64,000 nucleotides of DNA from Hyphomicrobiales bacterium (GTDB taxonomy: Bacteria; Pseudomonadota; Alphaproteobacteria; Rhizobiales; Xanthobacteraceae). The DNA lies in NCBI GenBank assembly GCA_013911975.1, contig JACESF010000007.1, positions 1 to 64,000 on the forward strand, written 5' to 3'. Shown here in pieces: positions 27,077-37,004 of the stretch; position 1 is the stretch's first letter, and every line of letters starts with the position of its first letter. Both the position numbers and the translations under genes were made by a program. The notes beneath the pieces are model-generated. The model had not been told where the DNA came from. It saw nothing but the letters and a program-made list of their open reading frames with translations, and did no database searches.

Positions 27077-29185
27077 TCACGGGGCGTCGAGATGCGCCGC
27101 CAGGAGGCGCACGCTGGAGGCGCCCAGATGGGTCTCTCCCAGGATGGCGCGCTCCTCCGAGACCAGCCCGGCGGCGCTGTCCACCAGCAGGCGCCAGGTG
27201 AGCGCCGGTTCCGGCAGGCGGAAGGTGACGGCGTGGTCGGAGGCGTTGAGCAGGAGCAACAGCACCTCGATGCCGCCCTGGCGCGTCGGCCCGGCGCGGC
27301 GCAGGCCGAGGGTCAGCGCGCCGTCCAGGTGCCAGCCCTCGGGCGGGATCTCGACGCCGTGCTCGTCGAACCATCCGATGTCCTTCAGCCCCGGCCCCAG
27401 TTCCTCCTGGGCATGGAGGAAGCGCGGCGCGCGCAGGATGGGGTAGCGGTTTCGCAGCTCCGAGAGGCGGGCCACGAAGGCGGTCAGCGAGCGCCCCTCG
27501 GGCGAGCGGGCCAGCTCCCAGTCCACCCAGGAGATGTCGTTGTCCTGGCAATAGGCGTTGTTGTTGCCCTTCTGGGTGCGGCCGAACTCGTCGCCCGCCA
27601 GAAGCATGGGCGTGCCCTGGGCGAACATGACGGTGGCCAGCATGGCGCGTGTGACGCGGGCGCGCTGGGCGAGGATGGCCTCGTCGTCGGTGGGGCCCTC
27701 CGCCCCCCAGTTGAAGGAATGGTTGCCGTCATGGCCGTCGCGGCCGTCCTCGCCATTGGCCTCGTTATGCTTATCGTTGAAGGAGACGAGGTCGGCGAGG
27801 GTGAAGCCGTCATGGGAGGCGACATAGTTCACCGAGGCCCAGGGCTTGCGCCAGCGCCGGTCGAACAGGTCCGCGGAGCCCGCGAGCCGCCCCGCCATCT
27901 CGCCCCGAAGGCCGGGATCGCGCTTCCAGAAGCGGCGCACGCTGTCGCGGAAGCGGTCGTTCCATTCGGCGAAGCCCGGCGGCAGGCGGCCGAGCTGGTA
28001 GCCGTCCGGCCCGATGTCCCACGGCTCCGCCATGAGCTTGCAGCGCGACAGGAGCGGATCCTGGCGGATCACGTCGAAGAAGCCGGAGCCGGGATCGAAC
28101 CCGGTGCCCTCGCGCCCCAGCGTCACGCCGAGATCGAAGCGGAAGCCGTCCACATGGAACGCCTCCACCCAGTAGCGCAGGCTGTCGATGACCATCTGGA
28201 GCACGCGCGGGTGCGAGAGGTTCACCGTGTTCCCGCAGCCGGTGTCGTTGATGTAGTAGCGCTCGTCCCCCGGCACGAGCCGGTAGTAGCTGGCATTGTC
28301 CAGGCCCTTGAAAGAGAAGGTCGGGCCCAGTTCGTTGCCCTCGCAGGTGTGGTTGTAGACCACGTCGAGGATCACCTCGATGCCCGCCGCGTGCAGGCGC
28401 CGGATGGCCGCGCGCATCTCCTGGAGCGAGCCGGTGGAGAGATAGGCGGGCTCCGGCGCGAAGAAGGCGAGGGTGGAATAGCCCCAGTAGTTCCGCAGCC
28501 CCTTCTCCACGAGGAAATGGTCCTGGAGGAAGGCATGCACCGGCATCAGCTCCACCGCTGTCACGCCGATGCGCAGCAGATGGTCGATGAAGCGGGGATG
28601 GGCGAGGGCGGCGAAGGTGCCGCGCTCGTGGGGGCGCACGTCCTCGCGGCGCATGGAGATGCCGCGCACATGGGTCTCGTAGACGAACGTGTCGGCCCAG
28701 GGGCGCAGCGGCGGGCGGTCCTCGCCCCATTCGGCGGCATTGGGCACCACCACGCATTTGGGCATGGCGGGGGCGCTGTCGCGCCGGTCCATGGCGAGGT
28801 CGCCCCGCCCGGACCCCATGCGGTAGCCGAACAGCACGTCCGACCAGCGCGGCGGGCCGGTGATCTGGCGGGCATAGGGGTCCAGCAGCAGCTTGTGGGG
28901 GTTGAAGCGGTGGCCGCGCGCGGGATCGTAGGGGCCGTGGGCGCGATAGCCGTAGAGCAGCCCCTCATAGGCGCCGGGCAGGTAGCCATGCCACACCTCG
29001 TCGGTGCATTCGGGCAAGGCGAGCCGGGCCACTTCCCGCCGCCCGCGCGGATCGAACAGGCACAGTTCCACCTTCTCCGCATTGGCGGAGAAGACCGCGA
29101 AATTGGTGCCGAGGCCGTCCGGCGTCGCGCCGAGGGGATAGGGATGTCCGGGCTCCAGGCGCTCGGGGAGCGGCGGCAGGGTCAT
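27077..29185 (-). CDS. glgX: Glycogen debranching enzyme (isoamylase type)
   Basis: A 702-residue enzyme with an N-terminal CBM48 domain and a GH13_11 barrel. It hydrolyses alpha-1,6 branches of glycogen or maltodextrins. Motifs in order: [33 protein letters not shown] (nucleophile), [14 protein letters not shown] (acid/base) and [35 protein letters not shown] is diagnostic for the GlgX/TreX group. It overlaps the glgB stop by 4 nt. The linear chains it frees are substrates for TreY, so it probably feeds trehalose production. Confidence 0.95.
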   Translation of the reverse strand: MTLPPLPERLEPGHPYPLGATPDGLGTNFAVFSANAEKVELCLFDPRGRREVARLALPECTDEVWHGYLPGAYEGLLYGYRAHGPYDPARGHRFNPHKLLLDPYARQITGPPRWSDVLFGYRMGSGRGDLAMDRRDSAPAMPKCVVVPNAAEWGEDRPPLRPWADTFVYETHVRGISMRREDVRPHERGTFAALAHPRFIDHLLRIGVTAVELMPVHAFLQDHFLVEKGLRNYWGYSTLAFFAPEPAYLSTGSLQEMRAAIRRLHAAGIEVILDVVYNHTCEGNELGPTFSFKGLDNASYYRLVPGDERYYINDTGCGNTVNLSHPRVLQMVIDSLRYWVEAFHVDGFRFDLGVTLGREGTGFDPGSGFFDVIRQDPLLSRCKLMAEPWDIGPDGYQLGRLPPGFAEWNDRFRDSVRRFWKRDPGLRGEMAGRLAGSADLFDRRWRKPWASVNYVASHDGFTLADLVSFNDKHNEANGEDGRDGHDGNHSFNWGAEGPTDDEAILAQRARVTRAMLATVMFAQGTPMLLAGDEFGRTQKGNNNAYCQDNDISWVDWELARSPEGRSLTAFVARLSELRNRYPILRAPRFLHAQEELGPGLKDIGWFDEHGVEIPPEGWHLDGALTLGLRRAGPTRQGGIEVLLLLLNASDHAVTFRLPEPALTWRLLVDSAAGLVSEERAILGETHLGASSVRLLAAHLDAP

Positions 29186-31389
29186 GAAGCTTGCCTCGGA
29201 CGCAGGAAGAGGGTGGCGAGGGGAGGAAGCGTGAGCCGGGCGGAATGTTCCATCCCGTGGCTCGGCACGGCTTCCGCCGTCACCTGCCCGCCATTCCCGA
29301 GGCCCGACCCGCCATAGGCGTGCGCGTCGGTGTTGAGCGCCTCCTCCCAGACGCCGCCCTCGGGCAGGCCGATGCGGTAATCGTGCCGGGGCACCGGGGT
29401 CATGTTGCACACCACCAGCACCGGCGCCCCGGCACCCAGCCGCAGGAAGGCGAAGACCGAGTTCGTGCTGTCGTCGCCGATGATCCAGCGGAACCCCTCG
29501 GGCTCGCAGTCCAGCGCATGGAGCGCCGGCGCGCGCCGGTACAGGGCATTGAGGTCTCCCACCAGCGCGCGCACCCCGCCATGGGCGGGATCGTCCGCGA
29601 GACCCCAGGGCAGTTGCGCGTCGTGGTTCCACTCGTGGGGCTGGGCCAGCTCCACGCCCATGAACAGCAGCTTCTTGCCGGGATGGCCGAACATGAAGCC
29701 GAGATAGGCCCGAAGGTTGGCCAGCGCCTGCCAGCGGTCCCCCGGCATGCGGCCGAGCAGCGATCCCTTCCCGTGCACCACCTCGTCATGGGACAGGGGC
29801 AGCACGTAGCGCTCGGAGAAGGCGTAGACGAGCCCGAAGGTCAGGTCGTCATGGTGATGGCGGCGGTGGACGGGATCCTTGCCCATATAGCGCAAGGTGT
29901 CGTGCATCCAGCCCATGTTCCACTTGTAGGAAAAGCCGAGCCCGCCTTCCGCCACGGGCGCGGTCACGCCGGGCCAGGCGGTGGATTCCTCCGCGATGGT
30001 GATGGCGCCGGGCACCTCGCGATGGAGCGTCTCGTTGAGCCGCCTGACGAACGCCACAGCCTCCAGGTTTTCCCGCCCGCCATGGACGTTGGGCACCCAT
30101 TCGCCCGACTTGCGGGAATAGTCGCGGTAGAGCATGGAGGCCACCGCATCCACGCGCAGCCCGTCCACGTGATAGCGCCGCACCCATTCCAGGGCGCTGG
30201 CGATGAGGAAGGCCGCCACCTCGGTTCGCCCGAAATTGTAGATGAGAGTGTTCCAGTCCTGGTGGAAACCCTCGCGCGGGTCCGCATGCTCGTAGAGGGA
30301 GGTGCCGTCGAACTGGGCGAGGCCGTGGGCGTCGTTGGGGAAATGGGCGGGCACCCAGTCCAGGATCACGCCGAGCCCCGCGCCGTGGCAGCGGTCCACG
30401 AAGCGCGCGAAGTCCGCGGGCGATCCATGGCGGGCGGTGGGCGCGAACAGCCCGAGGGGCTGGTAGCCCCAGGAGCCGCCGAACGGATGCTCCATCACCG
30501 GCAGCAATTCCAGATGGGTGAAGCCCATCCCCGTCGCGTAGGGGATCAGCCGGTCGCCCAGTTCCTCCCAGCTCGGGGCGCGCCCGTCCGCCACGCGCCG
30601 CCAGGAGGGGGCGTGGACCTCGTAGATGGAGAGCGGCGCGTCCGGCGCCTGCCGGTCGGCGCGCTCGGCCATCCACGCCTCGTCGCTCCAGGCGAAGGGG
30701 GCGGGATCGGGTACCAAGGAGGCGGTGGCGGGCGGCATCTCGCTGGCACGGGCCACCGGGTCCGCCTTCTGGGGCAGGAGGCGCCCGTCGGCGGCGAGGA
30801 TCTCATACTTGTAGCGCGCGCCCGCTTCGACGCCCGGAACGAAGATCTCCCAGACGCCGATGCCGGGATGGCGCCGCATGGGATGGCGCCGCCCGTCCCA
30901 GGCGTTGAAGTCGCCTACGACGGACACTCGCGCCGCATTGGGTGCCCAGACGGCGAAGCGCGTGCCGGCGATCCCCGATGCCTCCATCACGCGCGCGCCC
31001 AGCGCGTCGGCGAGGGAAAGGTGGGTGCCCTCGCCCAGCAGGTACAGGTCCAGCGGGCCGAGCAGGGAGGGAAGGGCGTAGGGGTCCGCCGTCTCCTGCA
31101 CCGCGCCGCCGGGCCAGCGGATGCGCAGCCGGTAGGATTGCGGCGCGACATCGAGGGTGGCGGCGAACAGGCCCGCCGGGTGGATGCGGGAGAGCGGCGC
31201 GATGACCGTCCCTTCGGCATCGATGGCCGCGACGCTCTCGGCGCCGGGCTGGAAGGTGCGCAGGACGATGCCGCCCCCCGTCGCATGGGGGCCGAGCACC
31301 GCGAACGGGTCGTCATGGCGACCCTCCACGAGCCGTCGGACCACCTCGCCGTCGAGGCCGGTGTCTGCGAACGTGTCACGGCCTGTCAT
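29182..31389 (-). CDS. glgB: 1,4-alpha-glucan branching enzyme
   Basis: A 735-residue GH13_9 branching enzyme with the two N-terminal CBM48-like domains and the central barrel. It adds alpha-1,6 branches to linear glucan. Catalytic motifs are [27 protein letters not shown] and [14 protein letters not shown]. Length agrees with E. coli GlgB (728). GGGAGG lies 5 nt before the ATG. It follows the treS-maltokinase gene by 63 nt. glgA and glgC are not in the window, so glycogen synthesis must rely on genes elsewhere or on other glucan sources. Confidence 0.96.
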   Translation of the reverse strand: MTGRDTFADTGLDGEVVRRLVEGRHDDPFAVLGPHATGGGIVLRTFQPGAESVAAIDAEGTVIAPLSRIHPAGLFAATLDVAPQSYRLRIRWPGGAVQETADPYALPSLLGPLDLYLLGEGTHLSLADALGARVMEASGIAGTRFAVWAPNAARVSVVGDFNAWDGRRHPMRRHPGIGVWEIFVPGVEAGARYKYEILAADGRLLPQKADPVARASEMPPATASLVPDPAPFAWSDEAWMAERADRQAPDAPLSIYEVHAPSWRRVADGRAPSWEELGDRLIPYATGMGFTHLELLPVMEHPFGGSWGYQPLGLFAPTARHGSPADFARFVDRCHGAGLGVILDWVPAHFPNDAHGLAQFDGTSLYEHADPREGFHQDWNTLIYNFGRTEVAAFLIASALEWVRRYHVDGLRVDAVASMLYRDYSRKSGEWVPNVHGGRENLEAVAFVRRLNETLHREVPGAITIAEESTAWPGVTAPVAEGGLGFSYKWNMGWMHDTLRYMGKDPVHRRHHHDDLTFGLVYAFSERYVLPLSHDEVVHGKGSLLGRMPGDRWQALANLRAYLGFMFGHPGKKLLFMGVELAQPHEWNHDAQLPWGLADDPAHGGVRALVGDLNALYRRAPALHALDCEPEGFRWIIGDDSTNSVFAFLRLGAGAPVLVVCNMTPVPRHDYRIGLPEGGVWEEALNTDAHAYGGSGLGNGGQVTAEAVPSHGMEHSARLTLPPLATLFLRPRQAS

Positions 31390-31452
31390 GGCGGCCTCCC
31401 TGTCTCGGTGCGGGTGCCGGCGACATCCGGCGGCTCGCGCGGCGCGCGGGCC

Positions 31453-34400
31453 TCACGCGGGCACCTCGTCCGGCGCGTCCTCGGTCTCCAGTTCGGCCGC
31501 GCCCCCGTGGCGGGCCGCGAGGGTGTACAGGCTGCGCACCGCATAATCGGAGGCGATGCCGCCCCCCGGGACTGCGGCCGCCACTCGCTCCGCCGCCGCG
31601 CGGATCAGGAACAGGTCCATGAGTGCGCGGTCGGAGGCCGCGGGCGATTGCGTCGCCTCCGCATAGCCGCCCAGCACCGCCCGCTGGGCGCGGGCCGTGA
31701 AGGCTTCCATGAGCGCGCGGCGCCGGTGGGGCTCGGTGAGGCCGTGCAGTTCGATGCCCGAGGCATCCACATGGGCGGCGGCCATGACGAGGCTGGAGAG
31801 CAGCGCCGCCACGTCGAGCCACGGGCTGTCCTTGCGGCGGCGCTCCTCCACCGGCAGGTGGGCCGGGCCCTCGAAGTCCGCCACGAAGGCATCGCCGCCC
31901 GCCACCAGGATGCGGGGGAGCTGGAAGTCGCCGTGGACGCGGGTGAGCGTCGTCCCGGCGCCCATGGTCGCAAGCGCGGCGACCCCGTCGAGAAGGCGCT
32001 GGCGCACCGCGAGGACGGCATCGGCAGGCGCACGCTCCGGCGCATCGCCAGGCACCGCCTCCAGCGCGGTGAAGGCCCGCTCCAGGGCGTCCGCCGTGGC
32101 CCGGATCCAGCGCTCCACGTCCGGCGGCCCGGCGACCTCGGGATGGAAGGCGGGGTCCTCCACGGGGCGCGCGAGGACGGCATGCAACTCGCCCAGGCTC
32201 CGGCCCGCCGCGCGGGCGAAGGGGATGAGGCCCGAGGACTGTTCCTCGAACACCTGCTCGATGTCCCCTCCGCTTTGGGACGCCGAGGTGAGGGCGCGGC
32301 GCAGCTGGTCGATGATCCAGTTCCAGGCATCGCCCTGGCTGCGCACATAGCCCAGCAGCACCGCGAGCACCGCCGTGTTGCCCTCGGGATCGACGCGCTG
32401 CACCTCGCCCAGCAGGGGGGCGGTGCGGGCATAGCCCTGGGCGGTCAGGTGGCGCGCCATCTCCGAGACCGGATGGGCGCCCGCGTGGGCGCGCCGGATG
32501 ACCTTGAAGGTGGCGAACTCCTCGATATCGAGGGCGGAGACCGCCTCGTCCACGCCGCTGCGCTGGACCGGCGCGTCGGGCGGGATTTCCAGGGCGCCGA
32601 GCCCCTCCGTGGCGACGAAGCGCAGCGCCCCGCCGTCCGGCAGGTCGAGCGTCACCGCTCCGCGCAGCGCGCGGATCACCGCATGGGGCAGGAGGTCCAG
32701 GGCGAGCGCATCGGTGAGGTAGCCCACCCGCCGCCCCTGGCGCACCCGCGACAGGGCGAGCTGCACCGCGAGGTTGGAGGGGTTCTGGTCCTCCCAGGCG
32801 ATAGCGAGCGGCATGGCATAATGCTCGGTGCCCGAGGCCCGCTCCACGGCGATCTCGGCGAGGAACACGTCCTCCCCCGCCTTGGGCAGCGGCATGGCCC
32901 AGGCGAGCCGCACCGCCGACACGGCCTCATGCCGCGCCGACAGCCAGCGGCGGCGGCCCACATAGGCGGGCAGGGCCTCCCCTTCGAGGCTCGGCCGGTG
33001 CCGCGCGGACAGCAGGTCCGACAGGCCGCCGCGCAGCACCAGGGTCAGGAATTCGGGAAGCTGTTCCGGCGCGGGCGCGTGCCAGGAGGGTTCCGCCACA
33101 TGGCTGGACAGGTTGAAGGCATAGAAGCCGTAGGGCGGGATGGTGAGCAGATAGGGCAGGCGGCCCACCGGCGGGAAGGGGGTGGACCCCGCCATCTCCA
33201 CCGGCACGCGCCCCTCGAACTCCGACAGGTCCAGCTCCACCGCCTGGAGCGTCTGCGAGAGGTTGGCCACGCACAGGATGGTCTCGGTCCCGTGCACGCG
33301 CAGATAGGCGAGGATCTTCCGGTTTCCGGGATAGAGCAGGCGGAAGGCGCCGCGCCCGAAGGCGAGGTGGCGCTTGCGCACCGCCAGCGCCCGCCGCATC
33401 CAGTTGAGCAGGGAATGGGGGTCGCGCTGCTGGGCTTCCACGTTGAGGGCGTTGAAGCCGTAGAGCGGGTCCTGGATGGGCGGCAGGACCAGTTGCTCCG
33501 GGTCGGCCTTGGAGAAGCCGCCATTGCGGTCCGGCGACCATTGCATGGGCGTGCGCACCCCGTCCCGGTCACCCAGGTGGATGTTGTCGCCCATGCCGAT
33601 CTCGTCGCCGTAATAGATGACCGGCGTGCCCGGCATGGTGAGCAGCAGCGCGTTCATCAGTTCCACGCGCCGTCGGTCCCGCTCCAGCAGGGGCGCGAGG
33701 CGACGGCGGATGCCGAGATTCAGGCGCGCGCGCCGGTCGGAGGCATAGACGCTCCAGAGATAGTCGCGCTCGCTGTCCGTCACCATTTCCAGCGTCAGCT
33801 CGTCATGGTTGCGCAGGAAGATGGCCCATTGGCAGGCGTCAGGAATGGCGGGCGTCTGGCGCAGGATGTCGGTGATGGGGAAGCGGTCTTCCTTGGCGAT
33901 GGCCATGTACATGCGCGGCATGAGCGGGAAGTGGAACGCCATGTGGCATTCGTCCCCCGCCTCGCCGAAATATTGCTGGGTGTCCTCGGGCCACATATTG
34001 GCCTCGGCCAGCAGCATGCGGCCGGAATAGCGCGCATCGAGATGGGCGCGGATCTGCTTCAGGATGACGTGGGTCTCGACGAGGTTCTCGTTGGAGGTGC
34101 CGTCGCGCTCGATGAGATAGGGCACCGCGTCGAGCCGCAGGCCGTCCACGCCGATATCCAGCCAGAAGCGCATCACCGAAAGGATGCGCTCCAGAACCAC
34201 GGGATTGTCGAAGTTCAGGTCCGGCTGGTGGGAATAGAAGCGGTGCCAGAAATACTGGCCGGCCACCGGATCGAAGGTCCAGTTGGACTTCTCGGTGTCC
34301 AGGAAGATGATGCGTGTGCCCTGGTATCCCTGGTCGTCGTCCGCCCAGACATAGAAATTGCGCTCGGGCGAGCCCTTGGGGGCGTTGCGGGCCGCCTGGA

Positions 34401-34755
34401 ACCAGGGATGCTGGTCCGATGTATGGTTCACCACCAGCTCGGTGATGACCCGCAGGCCCCGCGCATGGGCGGCCTCGATGAAGCGGCGAGCATCCTCCAT
34501 GGTGCCGTAGTCCGGCGACACGCCCTCATAGAGCGCGATGTCGTAGCCGTCGTCCCGGCGCGGGGAGGGATAGAAGGGCAGGAGCCAGATGGCGGTGGCC
34601 CCCAGCTCGGCGATATAGTCCAGCTTGGAGAGAAGGCCCGCGAAGTCGCCGATCCCGTCATTGTTGGAATCGAAGAAGGACTTCACGTGAAGCTGGTAGA
34701 TGATGGCATCCTTGTACCAGAGCGGATCGTCGCCCGCGATCACGGGGTCGGTCAT
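31453..34755 (-). CDS. treS: Trehalose synthase fused to a maltokinase-like domain
   Basis: An 1100-residue fusion, the usual length of TreS-Pep2. The N-terminal ~560 residues are TreS, which interconverts maltose and trehalose; GLRLDAVPYLIERDG, MLLAEANMWPED and FLRNHDELTLEMV carry its three catalytic acids. The C-terminal half resembles maltokinase, which makes maltose-1-phosphate for GlgE. However, the expected HGDxHLGQ loop reads HGDFQLPRIL, DFEGEP reads DFEGPA, and RDVAGMLRS reads LDVAALLSS. The HGD and DFEG aspartates remain. The kinase may be weak, altered or inactive, and no glgE lies nearby. It heads the operon; GGAG is 7 nt before ATG 34755, and a perfect EcfG-type promoter lies upstream. 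Confidence 0.92.
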   Translation of the reverse strand: MTDPVIAGDDPLWYKDAIIYQLHVKSFFDSNNDGIGDFAGLLSKLDYIAELGATAIWLLPFYPSPRRDDGYDIALYEGVSPDYGTMEDARRFIEAAHARGLRVITELVVNHTSDQHPWFQAARNAPKGSPERNFYVWADDDQGYQGTRIIFLDTEKSNWTFDPVAGQYFWHRFYSHQPDLNFDNPVVLERILSVMRFWLDIGVDGLRLDAVPYLIERDGTSNENLVETHVILKQIRAHLDARYSGRMLLAEANMWPEDTQQYFGEAGDECHMAFHFPLMPRMYMAIAKEDRFPITDILRQTPAIPDACQWAIFLRNHDELTLEMVTDSERDYLWSVYASDRRARLNLGIRRRLAPLLERDRRRVELMNALLLTMPGTPVIYYGDEIGMGDNIHLGDRDGVRTPMQWSPDRNGGFSKADPEQLVLPPIQDPLYGFNALNVEAQQRDPHSLLNWMRRALAVRKRHLAFGRGAFRLLYPGNRKILAYLRVHGTETILCVANLSQTLQAVELDLSEFEGRVPVEMAGSTPFPPVGRLPYLLTIPPYGFYAFNLSSHVAEPSWHAPAPEQLPEFLTLVLRGGLSDLLSARHRPSLEGEALPAYVGRRRWLSARHEAVSAVRLAWAMPLPKAGEDVFLAEIAVERASGTEHYAMPLAIAWEDQNPSNLAVQLALSRVRQGRRVGYLTDALALDLLPHAVIRALRGAVTLDLPDGGALRFVATEGLGALEIPPDAPVQRSGVDEAVSALDIEEFATFKVIRRAHAGAHPVSEMARHLTAQGYARTAPLLGEVQRVDPEGNTAVLAVLLGYVRSQGDAWNWIIDQLRRALTSASQSGGDIEQVFEEQSSGLIPFARAAGRSLGELHAVLARPVEDPAFHPEVAGPPDVERWIRATADALERAFTALEAVPGDAPERAPADAVLAVRQRLLDGVAALATMGAGTTLTRVHGDFQLPRILVAGGDAFVADFEGPAHLPVEERRRKDSPWLDVAALLSSLVMAAAHVDASGIELHGLTEPHRRRALMEAFTARAQRAVLGGYAEATQSPAASDRALMDLFLIRAAAERVAAAVPGGGIASDYAVRSLYTLAARHGGAAELETEDAPDEVPA

Positions 34756-34906
34756 TGCACGGCTCCGGGCTGGCGGGACGGGACGCGGGGCGATGGGTGG
34801 GGAAAGCGGAAGCGAGCGTGTGTCGGCATCGTCCTCGCCGGGCGGACTGACGGAGCGACGGAAAGCGGTCCGGCTGGCTGCCGGAACGTCCCCTCCTTGG
34901 TTCGCC

Positions 34907-34931
34907 AACGCGTGGCCGAGCTTCCGGTTCC
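34907..34931 (-). promoter_or_regulatory. EcfG-type (general stress) promoter for the treS operon
   Basis: On the minus strand GGAAC, 16 nt and CGTT match the alphaproteobacterial EcfG consensus exactly. The -10 element is ~150 nt upstream of the treS ATG. Such promoters are active under osmotic, desiccation or stationary-phase stress. Sequence match only. Confidence 0.65.
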
Positions 34932-34969
34932 CCCGGCGCGCGCCATTTCTTGTCGCACGGCCGTCGCGG

Positions 34970-34994
34970 GGAACAGGGACGCTCACGCCCGGTT
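34970..34994 (+). promoter_or_regulatory. EcfG-like promoter for the alpha-glucosidase gene
   Basis: GGAAC, 16 nt, then GGTT (consensus CGTT, one mismatch). It lies 33 nt upstream of the GTG at 35027, a good distance for a promoter. It is divergent from and 38 bp away from the treS-side motif. Confidence 0.5.
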
Positions 34995-35026
34995 GATGCC
35001 CTGGCTCAGCAAGGTGGAGGAACGAC

Positions 35027-36637
35027 GTGCGGCAGGATCTCGCCCCTGACGGGGACGGCGCTTCCTGGTGGCGGACCGGGGTGATCTACCAAGTCTATCC
35101 CCGCTCGTTCCAGGACACGGACGGGGACGGCGTCGGCGACCTGCGCGGCGTCACCGGGCGGCTGGATTATCTCGCCGGGCTCGGCGTGGACGCCGTCTGG
35201 CTCTCGCCCTTCTATCCCTCGCCCATGGCCGATTTCGGCTATGACGTGGCCGATTACACCGACGTGGACCCCCTGTTCGGCACGCTCGCCGATTTCGACG
35301 CCCTGGTTGCCGAGGCGCACGCACGCGGCATTCGGGTCGTCATCGACCTCGTGCCCAACCATACGTCGGACGCCCATCCCTGGTTCGTTGAGGCCCGCGC
35401 CTCGCGCGACAATCCGAAGCGCGACTGGTACATCTGGCGCGATCCCGCGGCGGACGGCGGCCCGCCCAACAATTGGCTCTCGGAATTTGGCGGCAGCGCC
35501 TGGGCCTTCGACGAGGCCAGCGGCCAATATTACTACCATGCCTTCCTGGACCGGCAGCCCGACCTCAACTGGCGCAACCCGCATGTGGTGGAGGCAATCC
35601 ACGACGTGATGCGCTTCTGGCTGGCGCGCGGGGTGGACGGGTTCCGGGTGGACGTGATCTGGCACCTGATGAAGGACGCCGCCTTCCGCGACAACCCGCT
35701 TAATCCCGATTATCGGGAGGGCACCAATCCCTATTTCCGCTTGCGCCCAGTCCACACGACAGACCTTGCCGAGGTGCAGGACGTGGTGGCCGGGCTGCGG
35801 CGGGTGGTGGACGAATTCCCCGACCGGCTGCTGATCGGCGAGATCTACCTGCCGGTGGAGAAGCTGGTGGCCTATTACGGTTCGGCGCTGGACGGTGCCC
35901 ACCTGCCGTTCAATTTCGCGCTGCTGGAGACGCCCTGGGAGGCGCGGGCCATCGAGGATCTGGTGGCGCGCTATGAGGCCGCCCTGCCGGAGGGCGGATG
36001 GCCCAATTGGGTGCTGGGCAACCATGACCGGCCGCGCATCCACAGGCGGGTCGGGCCGGATCAGGCGCGGGTGGCGGCCATGCTACTTCTCACCCTGCGC
36101 GGCACGCCCACGCTCTATTACGGCGACGAGATCGGCATGGCGCAGGTGGAGATCCCGCCCGAGCGCGTGCAGGACCCCTATGAGAAGAACGTCCCCGGCA
36201 TCGGCATGGGCCGCGACGGGGTGCGCACGCCCATGCAGTGGGACGGCGGGCCGTTCGCGGGCTTCTCCAAGGTGGAGCCCTGGCTGCCTTTGGCGCCGGA
36301 CTATACGGAGGTGAATGTCGCCTCCGAGATGGGCGACCCGGATTCCATCCTGACCCTCCACCGCCGCCTCATTTCGTTGCGGCGGTTCCATCCGGCCCTG
36401 TCGGAGGGGGCCTATGCGCCCGTGGCGGCGGACGGCGACCTGCTGCTCTACCGCCGCGAAGGGGCGGGGGAGTTCATCCTGGTGGCGCTCAATCTCGGCG
36501 GCGACCCGCTCGTGGCGTCGGTGCCGGACGCGCGGGGCCGGGTTCTGCTCTCCACCTTCTGCGACCGGGAGGAGGAGGCGGTGGACGGCGACATCGCGCT
36601 ACGGGCCCATGAGGGGCTGGTGGTGCGGTTGGACTGA
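35027..36637 (+). CDS. GH13 alpha-glucosidase (oligo-1,6-glucosidase-like)
   Basis: A 536-residue exo-acting GH13 glucosidase without signal peptide, so cytoplasmic. VIYQVYPRSFQDTDGDGVGDL is the N-terminal hallmark. GFRVDVIWHLMKD carries the nucleophile, LLIGEIYLPVEKL the acid/base glutamate and VLGNHDRPRI the third acid. It likely hydrolyses maltose, isomaltose, trehalose-like or sucrose-like alpha-glucosides to glucose; which one cannot be read from sequence. GTG 35027 is supported by GGAGG 6 nt upstream. It is divergent from the treS operon and both have EcfG-like promoter motifs. Confidence 0.88.
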   Translation: MRQDLAPDGDGASWWRTGVIYQVYPRSFQDTDGDGVGDLRGVTGRLDYLAGLGVDAVWLSPFYPSPMADFGYDVADYTDVDPLFGTLADFDALVAEAHARGIRVVIDLVPNHTSDAHPWFVEARASRDNPKRDWYIWRDPAADGGPPNNWLSEFGGSAWAFDEASGQYYYHAFLDRQPDLNWRNPHVVEAIHDVMRFWLARGVDGFRVDVIWHLMKDAAFRDNPLNPDYREGTNPYFRLRPVHTTDLAEVQDVVAGLRRVVDEFPDRLLIGEIYLPVEKLVAYYGSALDGAHLPFNFALLETPWEARAIEDLVARYEAALPEGGWPNWVLGNHDRPRIHRRVGPDQARVAAMLLLTLRGTPTLYYGDEIGMAQVEIPPERVQDPYEKNVPGIGMGRDGVRTPMQWDGGPFAGFSKVEPWLPLAPDYTEVNVASEMGDPDSILTLHRRLISLRRFHPALSEGAYAPVAADGDLLLYRREGAGEFILVALNLGGDPLVASVPDARGRVLLSTFCDREEEAVDGDIALRAHEGLVVRLD

Positions 36638-36657
36638 GTCCCGGACGCGCAACCCCC

Positions 36658-36912
36658 TGCCCGGGCTCGGCCGGGGCATGACGGAGCTGTGTCGGGCAAA
36701 ACCGCTTGAGGTGTGCACCGTCTGCGCGGCGTGGATGGCGGGGACAAGCCCGGCCATGACCCGGCGAGCGTGCGCGCACACCAGCGCCAACGTGGGAAGA
36801 GCCTGCCTATGGTGAATGCCGATCGGTGCCAGTGTCGATCGGCATTCAAGCTCCGTATCGCCACCAGCAACCGCCGTCATGGCCGGGCTTGTCCCGGCCA
36901 TCCACGCGGCTC
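36658..36912. repeat. Cluster of family A REP-type repeats and an inverted repeat
   Basis: The 367-nt gap between the alpha-glucosidase and ABC-F genes contains no gene. It holds several copies of the CATGGCCGGGCTTGTCCCGG family: fragments at 36658-36686 and 36731-36760, and a full copy at 36874-36912 in opposite orientation. A separate 12-bp inverted repeat is at 36814-36847. Confidence 0.7.
36814..36847. repeat. 12-bp perfect inverted repeat
   Basis: GAATGCCGATCG, a 10-nt spacer and CGATCGGCATTC. Its right arm and flank (GATCGGCATTCAAGC) resemble the terminal repeat of the composite element at 42020-42204, so it may be a relic of that element. It has no T-tract and is not a classic terminator. 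Confidence 0.6.
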
Positions 36913-37004
36913 CGCCGAGCGGGATGAGCGAAACGGGCATGGATGGCCCGGGCCAGCGGAATGCGCTGAAGGCATGGCGCCTCAGACGGTCGCCCCGGGG
37001 CGGG

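Noticed and set aside
31453..34755. Reading the TreS fusion as proof of an active GlgE pathway
   Set aside because: GlgE is not in the window and key maltokinase residues differ, so the pathway cannot be claimed from these data.
29191..35049. A very long open frame on the plus strand opposite glgB, treS and part of glgX
   Set aside because: It mirrors the codon structure of the real minus-strand genes in GC-rich DNA, its translation is rich in Arg, His, Gly and Ala without domains, and the minus-strand genes are certain homologues.
36814..36847. The 12-bp inverted repeat as a terminator for the alpha-glucosidase
   Set aside because: It lies 177 nt downstream, has a 10-nt spacer and no T-tract, and resembles the ends of the composite repeat family instead.
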